Source: Phycomyces nitens
Lineage: Eukaryota > Mucoromycota > Mucoromycetes > Mucorales > Phycomycetaceae
Direction: 5' to 3'
NCBI GenBank assembly: GCA_022702545.1
Contig: JAHRBC010000002.1
Coordinates: 8,122,001 to 8,186,000, forward strand
DNA: 64,000 bases
The notes beneath the pieces were generated by a model. That model worked only from the letters and a program-made list of their open reading frames with translations. It was not told the DNA's origin and did no database searches. A program made the position numbers and the translations under genes. Below, one piece after another: positions 49,560 to 61,168 of the stretch; the first letter of the stretch is position 1, and every line of letters starts with the position of its first letter.

Positions 49560-50160
49560 TGGCCTCATGGCTTATGAGAGAAAATTATATATAAAGATAG
49601 AGATTATGAAGTATGAAAAGGGGTACTGGGGAAATGAGAGTTGATTTATGGATATATAGAGATGTATAGGGTATACTAGTTTGGTCAACGCAAGTGTGAA
49701 GGAGGGAATGGGCAGATGCACTGACGGCAGCAGGAACAAAAGGGACATTGTCAAATACAAGAGCCTAATAGGCCCTCCAACCTACCTGGAGAATGGCACC
49801 GAAAATCTGTGAGTTTGGGAGAAGTGGGCCATCTGGTGGAGGCGTAACAGTGAGGATGGCCGAGCCTACACCATGGGGTGAAGAGGAAAAGGAGGGGAGT
49901 CATTGGGTAAGTACATCATCCCATACCTTCCAGATTTTTGGGCAGCTGATGAGAAGGTGGTCGGCGGTTCGGTCAGGATAAGAGCATAGTCTACATGAAG
50001 CAATGGGAACAATATCAGGCATAATATGATGAAGTAGGCTTGCGGAGGAAATGGATTGATGGAGGAAACGATACCGAATGTTATGGGCGACGCGCGAGAG
50101 AGGGAAAATAGAAGAATCATGTTGGAAATATAATTGAAGAAAAGGAGTTAGTCAGCCATT
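49560..50160 (-). pseudogene. LINE ORF2 C-terminal fragment
   Basis: Minus strand near 50110-49900 reads VAHNIRYRFLHQSISSASLL then CRLCSYPDRTADHLLISCPK, the Cys/His motif (C-x2-C...H-x4-C) typical of the end of LINE ORF2, followed by IWKVWDDVL. Downstream the frame runs out in stops. It lies just upstream of the ORF1 at 49.17 kb on the same strand, so it is the 3' end of a second, tandem LINE. Confidence 0.65.
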
Positions 50161-50701
50161 AACTTTGAGATGAAAGTAGATTTTGATTCTGATTAGTTCA
50201 TTAACATGAGTCCAATGCTTTAATTGATTGTGCCTTATACAGATTTAACAGGCATATTATTTTTCTGTCGGTGCGTAGTCATGATTGACAAATAAAATAG
50301 AACTAGGCAATATGAAATGAGCTTGTGATGTTCAATTGAGCTTACAAGAAATGCATAACTAATATAAAGACTTTAAAGTGAGACTTCTATATGACTGGGA
50401 TTTATTTGCGCCAAACATTTCACAAAAATAAAATTAACATACTTTAGACTGCGCTTCTAATTAAAATAATCTTAAAATTTTCAAAAAATAAATAAATACC
50501 ACTAAATTGCCAATATCTCTTCTTCTACTGATTGTATTTTTATGAAAGTAACTTCTTTAAAAAGCTATTGATAAAAAGCAACGAAATTTCTTAAAAAAGT
50601 GCGGTGTTTTAACTGAGTTTTTGTTTCGGGGTTTGAAAAGGCCTAATTACGAGGTCCGCGGGCGTACAGGAAGTGTACATTAGGTAGAAATATGGTCGTA
50701 A

Positions 50702-50789
50702 GTACAATTAAATTACAGGCCGCTACTGTGTTCCATGCTTTCAGCATTACACCAGTAGCGCATGCCTGTAGGATAAATTGTAAAAGTAC
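50702..50789. repeat. 88-bp imperfect palindrome (hairpin)
   Basis: GTACAATTAAATTACAGGC and CGCTACTG on the left pair with CAGTAGCG, GCCTGTAGGATAAATTGT and GTAC on the right, leaving a loop of about 20 bases around TTCCATGCTTTCAGCATTA. The stem has only small bulges. There is no tRNA or snRNA pattern. It could be a tiny foldback element or a structured RNA. Confidence 0.75.
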
Positions 50790-51019
50790 CTTTCCTTATT
50801 ATTCCGCATAAATTTATAATTCACGTCACCACTCAAGTTTCAAAACTCAATAACCAAACAGCGCCTCACCAAAAGCCACCGCTTGCATTCAGCACAAACC
50901 AACATGCGGAGCTATTGATCCATCTTAATTAGACAGATGACCTGGAAGGCGGATACAGGTACTTACAAAAATTATAAATTATAAAATAAACATAAAGTAA
51001 GTGGTTAAGAGAAAAGAAA

Positions 51020-51620
51020 AGGTTTGTTTTTTGGGGTTGTGAGAGAATAGGGTTGAGATGAGATGTACTTGATGTACAGATTAGTGAATGATGTGTGGTT
51101 TAGACAGGAATTAAGTCTCGAATAAGTATTATAATAAAATTGTGGGCCGTTGGTAACGGTTAGTTAAGAATAAAAGATTTGTTTAGTGGTTTGTAAGAAT
51201 GATAATGTGCAGATGAAGGGTAATTGGGATGGACTTAGTCTTGAGTTCGGGATTAGGGTACTTGGGGTACGGATTTGTGAATGTAATGTGTTTTGGACTG
51301 GAACGAAGGGTGAAAGAAGTATAATAGTGTATTAGCAGTCTGTTTGTATTGTTTAGTTGAGAATAAAGGGTTTGTAAGAATGATAATGTGCAGATGAGTG
51401 GTAATTGGGCTGGATTCGGGTTGGGATTAGGCTAATTGGGGTAGGGATTTAGGAATGAGCTACGGTTTAGACAGGAAATAAGTATAACAATGAAATGGTA
51501 GATTGTTAGTATTGTTAAAGAGAGGATAGAGGGCTTGGTTGGGGGTTTGTAAGAATGATGATGTGCGGATGAGTGGTAATTGGGATGGAATCGGGTTGTA
51601 ATTGGGTTGTACTTGGGCTG
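51020..51620. repeat. G-rich minisatellite, units of about 180 bp
   Basis: A block beginning GGTTTGTAAGAATGATAATG (or close variant) recurs at about 51189, 51369 and 51545. Each is followed by GGTAATTGGG(A/C)TGGA and a GGGATTAGG-like run, then GGTTTAGACAGGAA in two of them. A more degenerate copy precedes at about 51020. One strand is consistently G-rich with TTAGGG-like words. Confidence 0.8.
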
Positions 51621-51843
51621 CAATTAACATCGGGATTGGGAATGCTTATAAGATGAATGAAAATAAAAGGCAAGGTTATCGAATATATTAACTGTATATG
51701 GTTGTTGTATGAATAAGTATGGATAATATTGAGTTAGTATATGTTAAAATTGATTTTTATCGGAAAATCACCCAAAGTGCTATAAAGGTCAACTTGATTT
51801 ATTAAATTTAAATTACTAATAGACAAATATAATATCAAGTTTA

Positions 51844-53012
51844 TTATTTTTCTTGAAAGACTTTTCTTTCAATTGTCTGCCAGATAGGCACAAATTTTTC
51901 CTTTGACAATTGCTTATCAAGCAACTCCTCCCAAATCTTCCAAGCTGCAAGACTCATCTAAATATATACATATTAGAAAATTAGATAATAAATTAACAAA
52001 TACATACGCTGTTAGCAACTTCCATGTTTGATAGCTCAGGGAAGAACAAAACGCTATCTGACCCAAAAGCTTTTGACTGGGCACAGAGATTTCTGCCCGA
52101 GTTGAATCTTTTGTACGCCAAAGATTTTTCAGCCTTGCTATATGGCTTTAGAGCTATTATTAATAGTTAATATACATATTTATAATTATTTTTGACTTAC
52201 GATTTGTCAAAACATTGTACGCATGTACAAATGTTGCACCTTCTTTTGTCATATAGGCTTGACAAATCCTAAAAAATGCCACAAGAGCAAAATTTTGGGC
52301 TATTTGACTAATTTTTTGTAATTGCGAAGACGATTTATATCGTCTTTGGACAATATTTAAATGAGTGGCCAACTCATTGACATCCATGTCTTCATAATTT
52401 GCAAGATGAAAAAATGTGTTGTCAATTTGTGCCCCAGGAGGTGCAAACAAAGTGTTAAACATGTCCATCCTGTCTTTGACCGTCTGTGCAATCTCTTCTG
52501 GAGATTTGGCCATTATTTCCAATAGAGCTATATATAGTATTAGATATGCAAAAGTACTAAATTATTAACTTACCATTCCTGAGCCTATTTATAACTTTAG
52601 GCTCCATGATTTTCTGAACAGCCTAAATATATAAGATAAGTAAATATATAATATTATATAATCTTAATAATTACAATCTTTGAAAGGCCCTTTTCAGCGT
52701 CAATGACATCATCTGCCTTTCTTTTTCCTATTGTAATCTATTTTAATTTTGTTAATATTTTCGTATTTCATTCTTATTTTTAACAAATATGTTTTCCTTA
52801 CTTTTTATTTTTAAAATTAGTATCAATATATAACATAATATTATTAATTAGTTATTTAATTTAATTTAAAAACTAACTTACCTTTGGTTTTTGTTACTAC
52901 TGTAGAAACAATAGTAGCAGAAGAGGAATCATCAGATACTTGAGACAATTCTATTGCTGGAACTGTAGCAGAGACAGGAGCAGAATTATGGGCAGAGACA
53001 GAGGTAGGGGCT

Positions 53013-53043
<31 letters not shown>

Positions 53044-53440
53044 AGACTAGGACAGGGGCAGAGACTGGGACAGGGGCTATTACTGGATTTAATGTAAGTA
53101 AAGTAAATAATATTAAATTAAAAAATTATTTTCATATTAATATACCTTCCAGAATAGGAGACATCTCCCTTTCGGTGTCCAAAGCTTGCTTCTTTGAAAA
53201 GCTTTGAATCAAGCTTTCCTGACACCACTTGAAGAAACTTTCGCATTCCTCTTTTGAAACTAATTTAAAGTAAATCATAACAAACTTTTAATAGATTTAC
53301 CATTTTTGGCTTCTGCTAGGAAGTTATCCATGGCGCGTTGCAGGTTCAAGGTTGGGATAAAAAACATTCTGACTATTGTTGTGTCAAAGGATAAGTTCCA
53401 CTCCAAACCCAGTATCTTGAAGTACTCTCTGTCTGCACCA
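51844..53440 (-). CDS. Multi-exon gene A of unknown family, 5' end unresolved
   Basis: Eight exons (53440-53301, 53259-53146, 53082-52882, 52727-52675, 52622-52574, 52527-52201, 52153-52008, 51957-51844) join in phase with clean splice sites, giving at least 380 residues. The order is EYFKILGLEWNLSFDTTIVR, then SKEECESFFKWCQESLIQSF, a low-complexity Pro/Val/Ser exon from GGGACA repeats, a basic KRKADDVIDAEK (possible nuclear signal), then a helical region (HLANYEDMDVNELATHLNIV, IAQNFALVAFFRICQAYMTK) and the end WQTIERKVFQEK. No domain is recognised. The first exon starts exactly where the upstream repeat R1 ends. The repeat-borne start ATGCTACCGTTTCG would join in phase, but only through a 28-nt intron, so the true start is open. 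Confidence 0.6.
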
Positions 53441-53442
53441 CT

Positions 53443-55265
53443 ACGGCGAGAGAAGTGGGAACAGTTACCGAAACGGTAGCATAACTGCCGTTTTTTATGA
53501 TTTTAGACTGCTTTTTCTCCGCAGATTGTGGTTGAAAGGTAATGTCATTGATGCCGATTCATAAAAGTCGCATGGAGTCTCTTTTCCTCTGGTAATGAGG
53601 TAGTTGTAGTACCATAGAAAGGCCTCGTAAGTTTTTAGGCAACCTTGTTTATCGAGATGAGCATTTTATTTGGTGTTGATGTCAAGCATTCTTGAGAATA
53701 ATAATTTTTGGCATGTGTGAATGAAACGATAACACTACCTTTTTTGTTTAAATCAATATTTTTTCTGAGGTTATTAGCCGTTGTATCTTATATGGCGTCG
53801 GTATAATGGTATAAAGAAGTATAGAGAGAATATTATAAATAAAGAATTATAAAATAGAGAAGGGGTGGCCTTGGTGACGCATCAATTATTATTCTTGAAT
53901 ATGTAGTACAGCGCAATAAAATAGGATTATTTCCGCCCAGCAAATATTGATTGAGTAGTTGATGTCAAACATCATCTACATTAATAACTGCAAATGTTGG
54001 CTATAATATATAGCCTATTCTATAGAGTGCTGGCTGCGACAAACAAGGCATCATTAGCCATGGCATTCTTCTTTATTACTTTTTCAAATGTTAAAGCATA
54101 GACTGGTGTCTGAATCTCTATATTAAAAAGAGAGTTACACAGTACTAATGAGCTGGTTTTCATTAGTTATATTGTGATTGCTAGGTAAGCATGTACAAAG
54201 AGCAAGTGATTCCTACTCTGTGTTTTTACTAATATTATATTTATTTTCTACAAGGACAAGAGGACGTTGGGTGGTGAATTGTCGGTGCTAATCTCGCCGT
54301 TTGGGTATATAAATGAAGAATGCAAAGTTGAATCCGTCCAATGATGAACATTAACAATGACAGTGGAAACATCGACTTCCATAGCATTCAAATCAATATG
54401 CCGCAGGTAATAACTAAACAGAACTTCATTTATACTATTCTTATGCAATTTATAACATTATTGCTATTTAAATAGACAAATTGAACAAAAAGCTTACACA
54501 GTTGATCACCACTTCTCCCATTGCGAATATCCCAAAGACCTATTTTAGTGTATGTATGTGGTTGCAAAAGGTTAATATTAGGGTACATACTAATTGATAT
54601 ATTGATATAGTTGCGGATTTCAGGGTATCTAATGAGCTTATTCAATTTACCAATATCTCTATCTGTGAATTGAGTGGAGCAGCTTTGTAATGGGCCTCGG
54701 CGATTTATTATATGAAAGACGGTGTATCAGGTAATGTTGAATAGTTTAAAAGGCACTATGAGATATAGTCTTGCGATAAACTTGTTGGGAAAGTACGTTG
54801 TGCAGATTCTGAAAGGGTATCTTATGGAAAAGGTAATAATCGATTGTAACGACAATAAAATAATATAATATGATATAACTTGTGTTTTTATTTTATCTGG
54901 CAACGCAAAAGCTATATTGAAATACAAGGACCATTCCTTTGTTCACAATCTAAAGGATATGTCTATTATCCATGCTTGGAAAGTGTCGGAGAGCAAGTAT
55001 TACTTTATTAATATTTTCACCAAAAACCTTTGCAATTAAATGAAAATTGATCAACCCAAAGGAGAATTTAAAAGGTGATGTTGGCTGAAAATACTTGGTC
55101 TGTATATACTTTCTGTATATTATAATTGATGATGGCGCTGAATGAGCAATTATGGCAAATGCATTGTAAATTGAGAGTGTTTTGTTGCCCATCTATTGCT
55201 AATCTAATGTTATACTATTTCTAATCTTTCATACAATTCTATACTGTCAAAAACAAGTATTAAGT
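53443..55265. repeat. Low-copy repeat R1 (direct partner of R3, inverted partner of R2)
   Basis: From CACTACGGCG at 53440 to about 55265, R1 matches 61170-63560 base for base apart from small changes and one insertion there. Its first 700 bp match 59938-59225 in inverted orientation. On the minus strand it holds decayed coding pieces conserved in R3: a frame at 54645-54430 (KLIRYPEIRNYINI, GLWDIRNGRSGDQ), one at 54448-54248 (VLFSYYLRHIDLNAMEVDVS) and, near 53640-53520, CLKTYEAFLWYYNYLITRGK. Each contains stops between blocks, so it is a broken gene. Confidence 0.85.
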
Positions 55266-56404
55266 GAGTACTAAAAAGACATCAGGAATATAATTTCTCT
55301 TTGGCAACTATTATTTGCTTCTAGTATGTTTCTATAATATTATTTTGTATACATATATATAATTTAATATGAATTGAAATATATTGATACCATAATAAAA
55401 AAAAACTATTCTTTCAAATAAACGGCAATAAAAGAAGATCGTATCTAGCGTTTACAATAGTATAAAAGAGAGGCTATAGTATATAGAAGCGGTTTTGGTT
55501 GGATAAAAAAGGGCAACTGTGTTTATTCCTGTCTCATAACTACCCTTTTCTTTAGACGTTAAAAAACGGTGCCTGCCACCAAACTTGCCTTATACAGAGT
55601 CATAACTACCGTTTTTCTTAGCCATAGTACTATACCCACACGACGCCCATTCAGACTGCAAGATTTCGTAGAAGCATCCTGAAACTAGGAATTCCAGATC
55701 AACGGTAACAAACCTCTTCCCCCCTTGTATTTTCTCTTCAGACCAGACCAGTAACAGTAATGAGTGATTTTGACTATCCTCATTTGTTGTAGTAATTTAA
55801 GAACACCTACGATATTTCTGGGCTGGAGAGTCGCCAGTACGCCAGATTAGTATTTGCTGAAAATCAAAATGAAAGTAAGATCCATAAATCTTCTTGGCAG
55901 GTCTATCGTGCATACAATGACTCTGGCAATGGTGGGTCTCGTTTTCAAGTTTTTTTTTTATAACTAGCACTGGTGAAAACCAGACTGCACATACTGGGTA
56001 AATCCAGTATATCGTTGTCCACAATTTTACGCCGCTTCTTTCTGCCTCTGTCCGTCCGACTCGCGACGCATATCAAAGACAGCATGTCTTTGATTTTGTA
56101 AGATGGTATGGTGTTTGTTATGAACGATCACGCGAAGATGAAGGTGTTGACATCTGTTTGCACGGCTTTTCTCTTGCTACCAATGAGTGCATCTTACCAG
56201 TGCATCGCCTTCTTTTGGAAGTTGCGACTGCCACACACACAAGCCGAAATGGTATAAAGAGGATGCTGGTCATCCCTTTGCCAAAAAAACTTTGCATTTA
56301 AAAAATAAATATCATTTCTCTTTCATATATAAAAAAACAGACCGAAATAGCATTGCCTTTATAAATGTCGCCAAAATGTAACGCGTGTCAAAAAAAAAAT
56401 TATT
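55266..56404. other. Non-coding stretch, possible retroelement scrap
   Basis: AT-rich. A minus-strand frame at 56024-55797 (CAVWFSPVLVIKKKLENE) faintly recalls the W-(A/S)-S-P-V-V-x-V-x-K-K start of gypsy-type reverse transcriptase, but nothing else supports it. No gene is called. Confidence 0.3.
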
Positions 56405-57525
56405 TTATTGAGGTCCATGTCCAAGAGCCCACTGAGGAAGACTGGGATTCAAATTGCCCGGGACTGCCACATCAACTGTTCTGCCATAAACCCTTGGCAA
56501 CATCTGATGAGAGTTTGCTCCAAGTTGGAGACCAACGAATCTATCAACAACTTGGATGAATCTGTTGTACTATCAATTGCACATCAGTAATCAACAGCCA
56601 TTAAATATATTATTTACAATCAACGCAACAACTCACTTCATCACTTTTCCAACTTGGGCGGACTGTCCGAACCGCACGTCTTCTTTCGATTTCGGAGACT
56701 TCGTCATCCGATCCTCCTCCAGACATTACTGCCTTTTGGAGTGCATTGGCACAGTTCCGGCCCATCTCTTGGTTGATGGCAACCATGTTGTTGTTGCATG
56801 CTGTTGTTCGGCGAGTGTAGTTCTAATGGTAACCTTGTTATTATTTTTGGAATAGATTTTTAATATATCAAGGATAACTTACTTCGCCAGCGCGATAGGC
56901 TCTCCGTGAACGTTTGTTCAATATCGCTCTGGCAGAAGGGGAGACGTTCACCTGTCTGTATCTGCCAATAAAGCTCTTGTGAATCCTCTCACAAAGATCC
57001 TTTGTTCTCATCCCATCACCAGCAAACTTGCACTCCAGGAAGACAAGGAGTCTATCAACCAACTCGTTATTTAGAGTCACATCAAAGCGAACATCCGTAT
57101 TCCACCTGGGCTTACTGCCGTTTGTCAAGATGTCTGCTTGAACTTTAGACCGGAACTTTGGCTCCCACAAAATTCATGGATCTTTCTCTGATATGGTAAA
57201 CAAGCCAATCAATTAATAATATAGTATATGGTGTAATGCTCACGTAGACCCCCATTGACGTTTTATGGTTGGATACAGCCAATCCAACATCATTGACTAC
57301 CGCAGCACTGCTTGGTTCACTAATGGAGACAGCACAAACATCTCCAAAATCATCAATGTCCTTAATGGCTTCGTGAGTTCCTTTAATAACACCACCAAGC
57401 CTGGTATCCATCACTACCAGTTTGGTATTGGAGGTCACCAACTCGCTTTCCACATTGGTGACGTTGCCTTCCACTCTGACCATATTGTTCTCTATGCTGG
57501 AGAGCATTTCCACAAGTTTTTCCAT
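56405..57525 (-). CDS. Four-exon gene D of unknown family
   Basis: Exons 57525-57244, 57161-56883, 56822-56637 and 56569-56405 all join in phase 0 to 303 residues. The frame is also open upstream of the chosen ATG to an AG near 57582, so an extra exon is possible. Layout: an amphipathic N-terminus (MEKLVEMLSSIENNMVRVEG, coiled-coil-like), a middle with WNTDVRFDVTLNNELVDRLL and a basic ILNKRSRRAYRAGE, an acidic/basic stretch SDDEVSEIERRRAVRTVRPS, and a C-terminal part FIQVVDRFVGLQLGANSHQM. The basic segments suggest nucleic-acid binding, which is inference only. Acceptor 2 (TGGGAG) is weak. It lies between repeats R1 and R2, with no in-frame stop. Confidence 0.55.
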
Positions 57526-59224
57526 GTTGGTAGGAGTGAGAGCAAGAACGATTGTTCTTTTTTTTTGGTTAACCACTCTCTAAAATACGGTAAAGTATTT
57601 TTGGATTATTAGTATTAGTTTACTTTTTGTTCAATTGAAATAGAAATAAATAAAAATATTCATACAAAAAGATATTTGTGTGAGCAGGTGTGTAGATTTA
57701 AAAGTAGGAGAAGTTCAATTGTACCCAATGTCATTATATATAGGCATTTTGTATGCGTAAAAAGAGGTTCCTCCATTATCTTGAAGCACTGATATGCAAA
57801 TCGTCCTTTTTTTTTGAGCTTAGTCCATCACGTTTAATGTAGCATGTTTCAATATGAAAAAAAAAATTCATATTTTTAACTACTTTTTTTTTTGATATCA
57901 GCACTCTCTCTCTGTGTCTTTCTCTTTCTTGTAAAATGTTTTCTACACTTCTTTATACACATAAACTGACCTCTTTTTCATAGATGTGCACTCTCATTTC
58001 AACTCATCCTTTTCGCAATTGCCATCCAGACAAACAATCAATAGCCGCATTCACTGGTACCATCTTGAAAAATGATTTTCACTTTTACAGATTGTCAAAT
58101 CAACTTATATAGCGCTACCATCAGCACTAGGTAGAAATGGTCTTTTAATCATACTTGCTCCCTCTCTGACTTTATTCTATCGCAGACTACCATTTCTATC
58201 CATGGCATTAACATCTTTCATCATGTGCGATTGTAAAAGTAATATTCTTTATCAACCTCTTTTTGCTTATCCAAAATATTATTCAGACCGTTATTAATTA
58301 TTATACCTTTAATAAGTTCCTTGGGTCTTCTTTTGTACACCATGTCCCCTCTACTTTGATAACCTACTTGGCTTCTGGTATGTAAATCAAATATATTATC
58401 ACTCTGTTCATTCATATTAATCTTTGTTTCCTTTTTTATAGTAAAATCCGCCACATCGCCCGTCTAGCTTTACAATTCAGGTCCCCTTTTGCTCATTCTT
58501 ATCCATCTCTTGTAATGTAAGTATTTATTGATACCAAAAAATCCCTCTTTGCACTGGATATCATTAATACTTCTTTTATCCTTTACAGATCACTGCCGTA
58601 GCCCAAAAAAATCGCTGGATATTCCTATTTTTGCAGGTATTTTTATATGTATAAAAAACAATTTTTCATCCAAATAGCATCAGACAATCGGGTTGAAATG
58701 GCTAGGGGTAGGAATAGGCGTAATATTAGACTCTAATCCTAGAAACATTCTGTTTTTTCCAATAAAAATAAAAACGTTAACCATTGCCAATCTAATATAA
58801 ATGGGAAATCAAATAATGGGTGACATATTACCGGTGAAGAAGAATAAAGAGGTTTTTAAGCTATTGATCGAATTGGCTTTTGGGCGTCTAATGGTTAGAA
58901 GGACCAATTTATGAAACTCGAAAATGAAAGAAAAACATAATGTCCCTCCACCTCTCAAAGGCCATGTAGAAAGTATTGAAATAGAACTGTATTTTCAAGT
59001 GCTTCTTTTCATCATATCGAATCTGATCAGTACATCGAAAGTGCCAACAGATCTCACCTGCGGCACATCCTTATATATTTCTACTACTGAAACTCACGAT
59101 AGCGAGATAACTGCCAAGCCAACTTATAGTTGAAAAAATATCCAGACTAGGTAAAGCCAGCTCTTTATAGAACCATAACGCCAGGTTTGCATTACTACAA
59201 TTATCCCTTCTTTTGTAGTACGCA
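57526..59224. other. Spacer with two small orphan frames
   Basis: 1.7 kb upstream of gene D and of repeat R2. A minus-strand frame 58454-58221 (MADFTIKKETKINMNEQSDN) and a plus-strand frame 58924-59133 (MKEKHNVPPPLKGHVESIEI) have ordinary composition. The second lies in the position, relative to R2, that corresponds to the conserved coding piece of R1 and shares weak similarity with it. Neither is supported enough to call a gene. Confidence 0.35.
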
Positions 59225-59938
59225 CATTAATACTGTTCAACTCTATTTTCAATGCAGAGATTAAGACTTCAGTCTATAGTTTCTTACTTGAAAGTCAGGA
59301 AAGAACAAATGAAAAATGAAGACTATTCTGTTGCAGAAACAAAGTAGTAACCAGTACTTTGTACAATAGGTTATATATCATAGCCAACATTTGCGGTTAT
59401 TAATGCAGATGATGTTCGACATCAACGACTCAATCAATATTTTCTGGGTGGAAATAATCCTATTTTATTGCGCTGTACTACATATTCAAGAATAATAATT
59501 GATGCGTCACCAAGGCCACCCCTTCTCTATTTTATAATTCTTTATTTATAATATTCTCTCTATACTTCTTTATACCATTATACCGACGCCATATAAGATA
59601 CAACGGCTAATAACCTCAGAAAAAATATTGATTTAAACAAAAAAGGTAGTGTTATCGTTTCATTCACACATGCCAAAAATTATTATTCTCAAGAATGCTT
59701 GACATCAACACCAAATAAAATGCTCATTTCGATAAACAAGGTTGCCTAAAAACTTACGAGGCCTTTCTATGGTACTACAACTACCTCATTACCAGAGGAA
59801 AAGAGACTCCATGCGACTTTTTGAAGTCATCAATGACATTACCTTTCAACCACAATCTGCAGAGATAAAGTAGCCTAAAATCGAAAAACAGTAAGCATGT
59901 TACCATTTCGTTCACAATTACCGCTCTTCTTTCCGTGG
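59225..59938. repeat. Low-copy repeat R2 (inverted copy of R1/R3 start)
   Basis: The reverse complement starting at 59938 (CAGTACACCACGG) follows R1 from 53443 onward for about 700 bp at roughly 90% identity by eye. It includes the coding-like block CLKTYEAFLWYYNYLITRGK and the stretch ending ATTGATGCGTCACCAAGG. Homology fades near 59225. It leads directly into gene B. Confidence 0.85.
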
Positions 59939-60722
59939 TGTACTGAAGGTAATATAAATTAAAAAAATATTATATTTATACTAAAATAAATTAAAAGTTT
60001 ATCAAAAAAAAAAGACACTTCCTCAGAGGATGGTAGCTATATTGCTACCCAAGATGACTCCTCGGAAGAGGAGCAAACTCCAGACTCCGATGGAGATAGA
60101 GATATTCTTTATAAAAAAAGAAAAGTTGATGAGGTATATTTTTAAAGATGTATTTGTTTTTTTACTAAAATAATATAATCGGTTGGAAATAAGGCCAATG
60201 ACAACGAAGTCATTATTGAGAAAGAGACTGATAAAAATAATATCATCAGCATTCTTGGCGAAGGTCAGTAATTAACATTTATATTAGTATTTGAAATTAT
60301 ATATTAACGTTGTATATTATATACTAGAGAACTGTGAGGGCATGTTGCCCTCGCAAATTAGCAGAGTTAAAAAACTCTGCAAATGTAAGAATATTTTTTT
60401 TTTATAAAATATAATACTAATTGTTAATTTAGATATTGAAGTTGCCAAAAGCAACTTTAATACCAATTTTAAAGCTGAATGCATTCATCGCATTCAACTT
60501 TTGAAGAATGACAAGTCCAACTTGTCAATCGTTGACTACATCATTGTCAATATTGATAATGGTATAACAATGAATGACTTGATGGCAAACACGATAAAAG
60601 CAATGACTGCATTGCAAATATGCATTGAAACAGAGTACATGGTGAAAGTGAAGATACTGTCTCTGCAGACAAATTTTAAGAGCAATACAGCTGTGTTAAA
60701 CAATTTGACCAAAGATAAATAA
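59897..60722 (+). CDS. Five-exon gene B of unknown family, started inside repeat R2
   Basis: Exons 59897-59948, 60015-60133, 60194-60263, 60328-60384 and 60433-60722 close in phase to 195 residues. The first exon (MLPFRSQLPLFFPWCTE) lies in the repeat R2. The same start is present but interrupted by stops in R1 and R3. Exon 2 is acidic (DDSSEEEQTPDSDGDRD) and ends in a basic KKRKVDE, a likely nuclear localisation signal. The last exon is helical (VDYIIVNIDNGITMNDLMAN, MTALQICIETEYMVKVKILS). No domain is recognised. Acidic region plus nuclear signal plus helical end parallels gene A (KRKADDV, then helices), so A and B may be diverged members of one family. That is inference. Confidence 0.6.
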
Positions 60723-61168
60723 AATATTTTATAAATATTATTACTAATTATTTTTGTTAGTGCTGCAAATGACTAGGGATATTATTCAGTGAAATATACA
60801 AAATACGCTACTGAATTGTTTCGTTTTACCACACTTTTGGCAGTATCGGATCATGATCCATAGTGAACTAAAAAGGAACGGGGGTTATCGCAATAAGCTT
60901 ATTTACAAGCATATAAGAATCTAATGTAAAGTAATTTAAATGCCCTCAAATAGCATAAAAACTAAATATGCATTGTATTCACAATGTATTACTAGTCGAT
61001 CTACTCTTTTTTGCATTGTATTTTATGATAAATAGACAGTTTGTGTCAAGAGAGATTGATCACTTACAAACAACTGGTTGTATCTTATAATATATTTTAT
61101 AGTGTATTTCGTAGTATTCTTTGCTAGTTAATCAATGGATATATGTATACTTTTACAAGTTCAACAGT

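Larger units (their letters stand above)
50161..51843. other. 1.7 kb non-coding region with hairpin and minisatellite
   Basis: No gene is supported. It contains the inverted repeat at 50702-50789 and the G-rich tandem repeat at about 51020-51620, both listed separately. The rest is AT-rich. Confidence 0.5.

Noticed and set aside
55797..56024. Gypsy-type reverse transcriptase fragment
   Set aside because: Only a WFSPVLVIKKK-like string is present, with no RT core around it, too little for a call.
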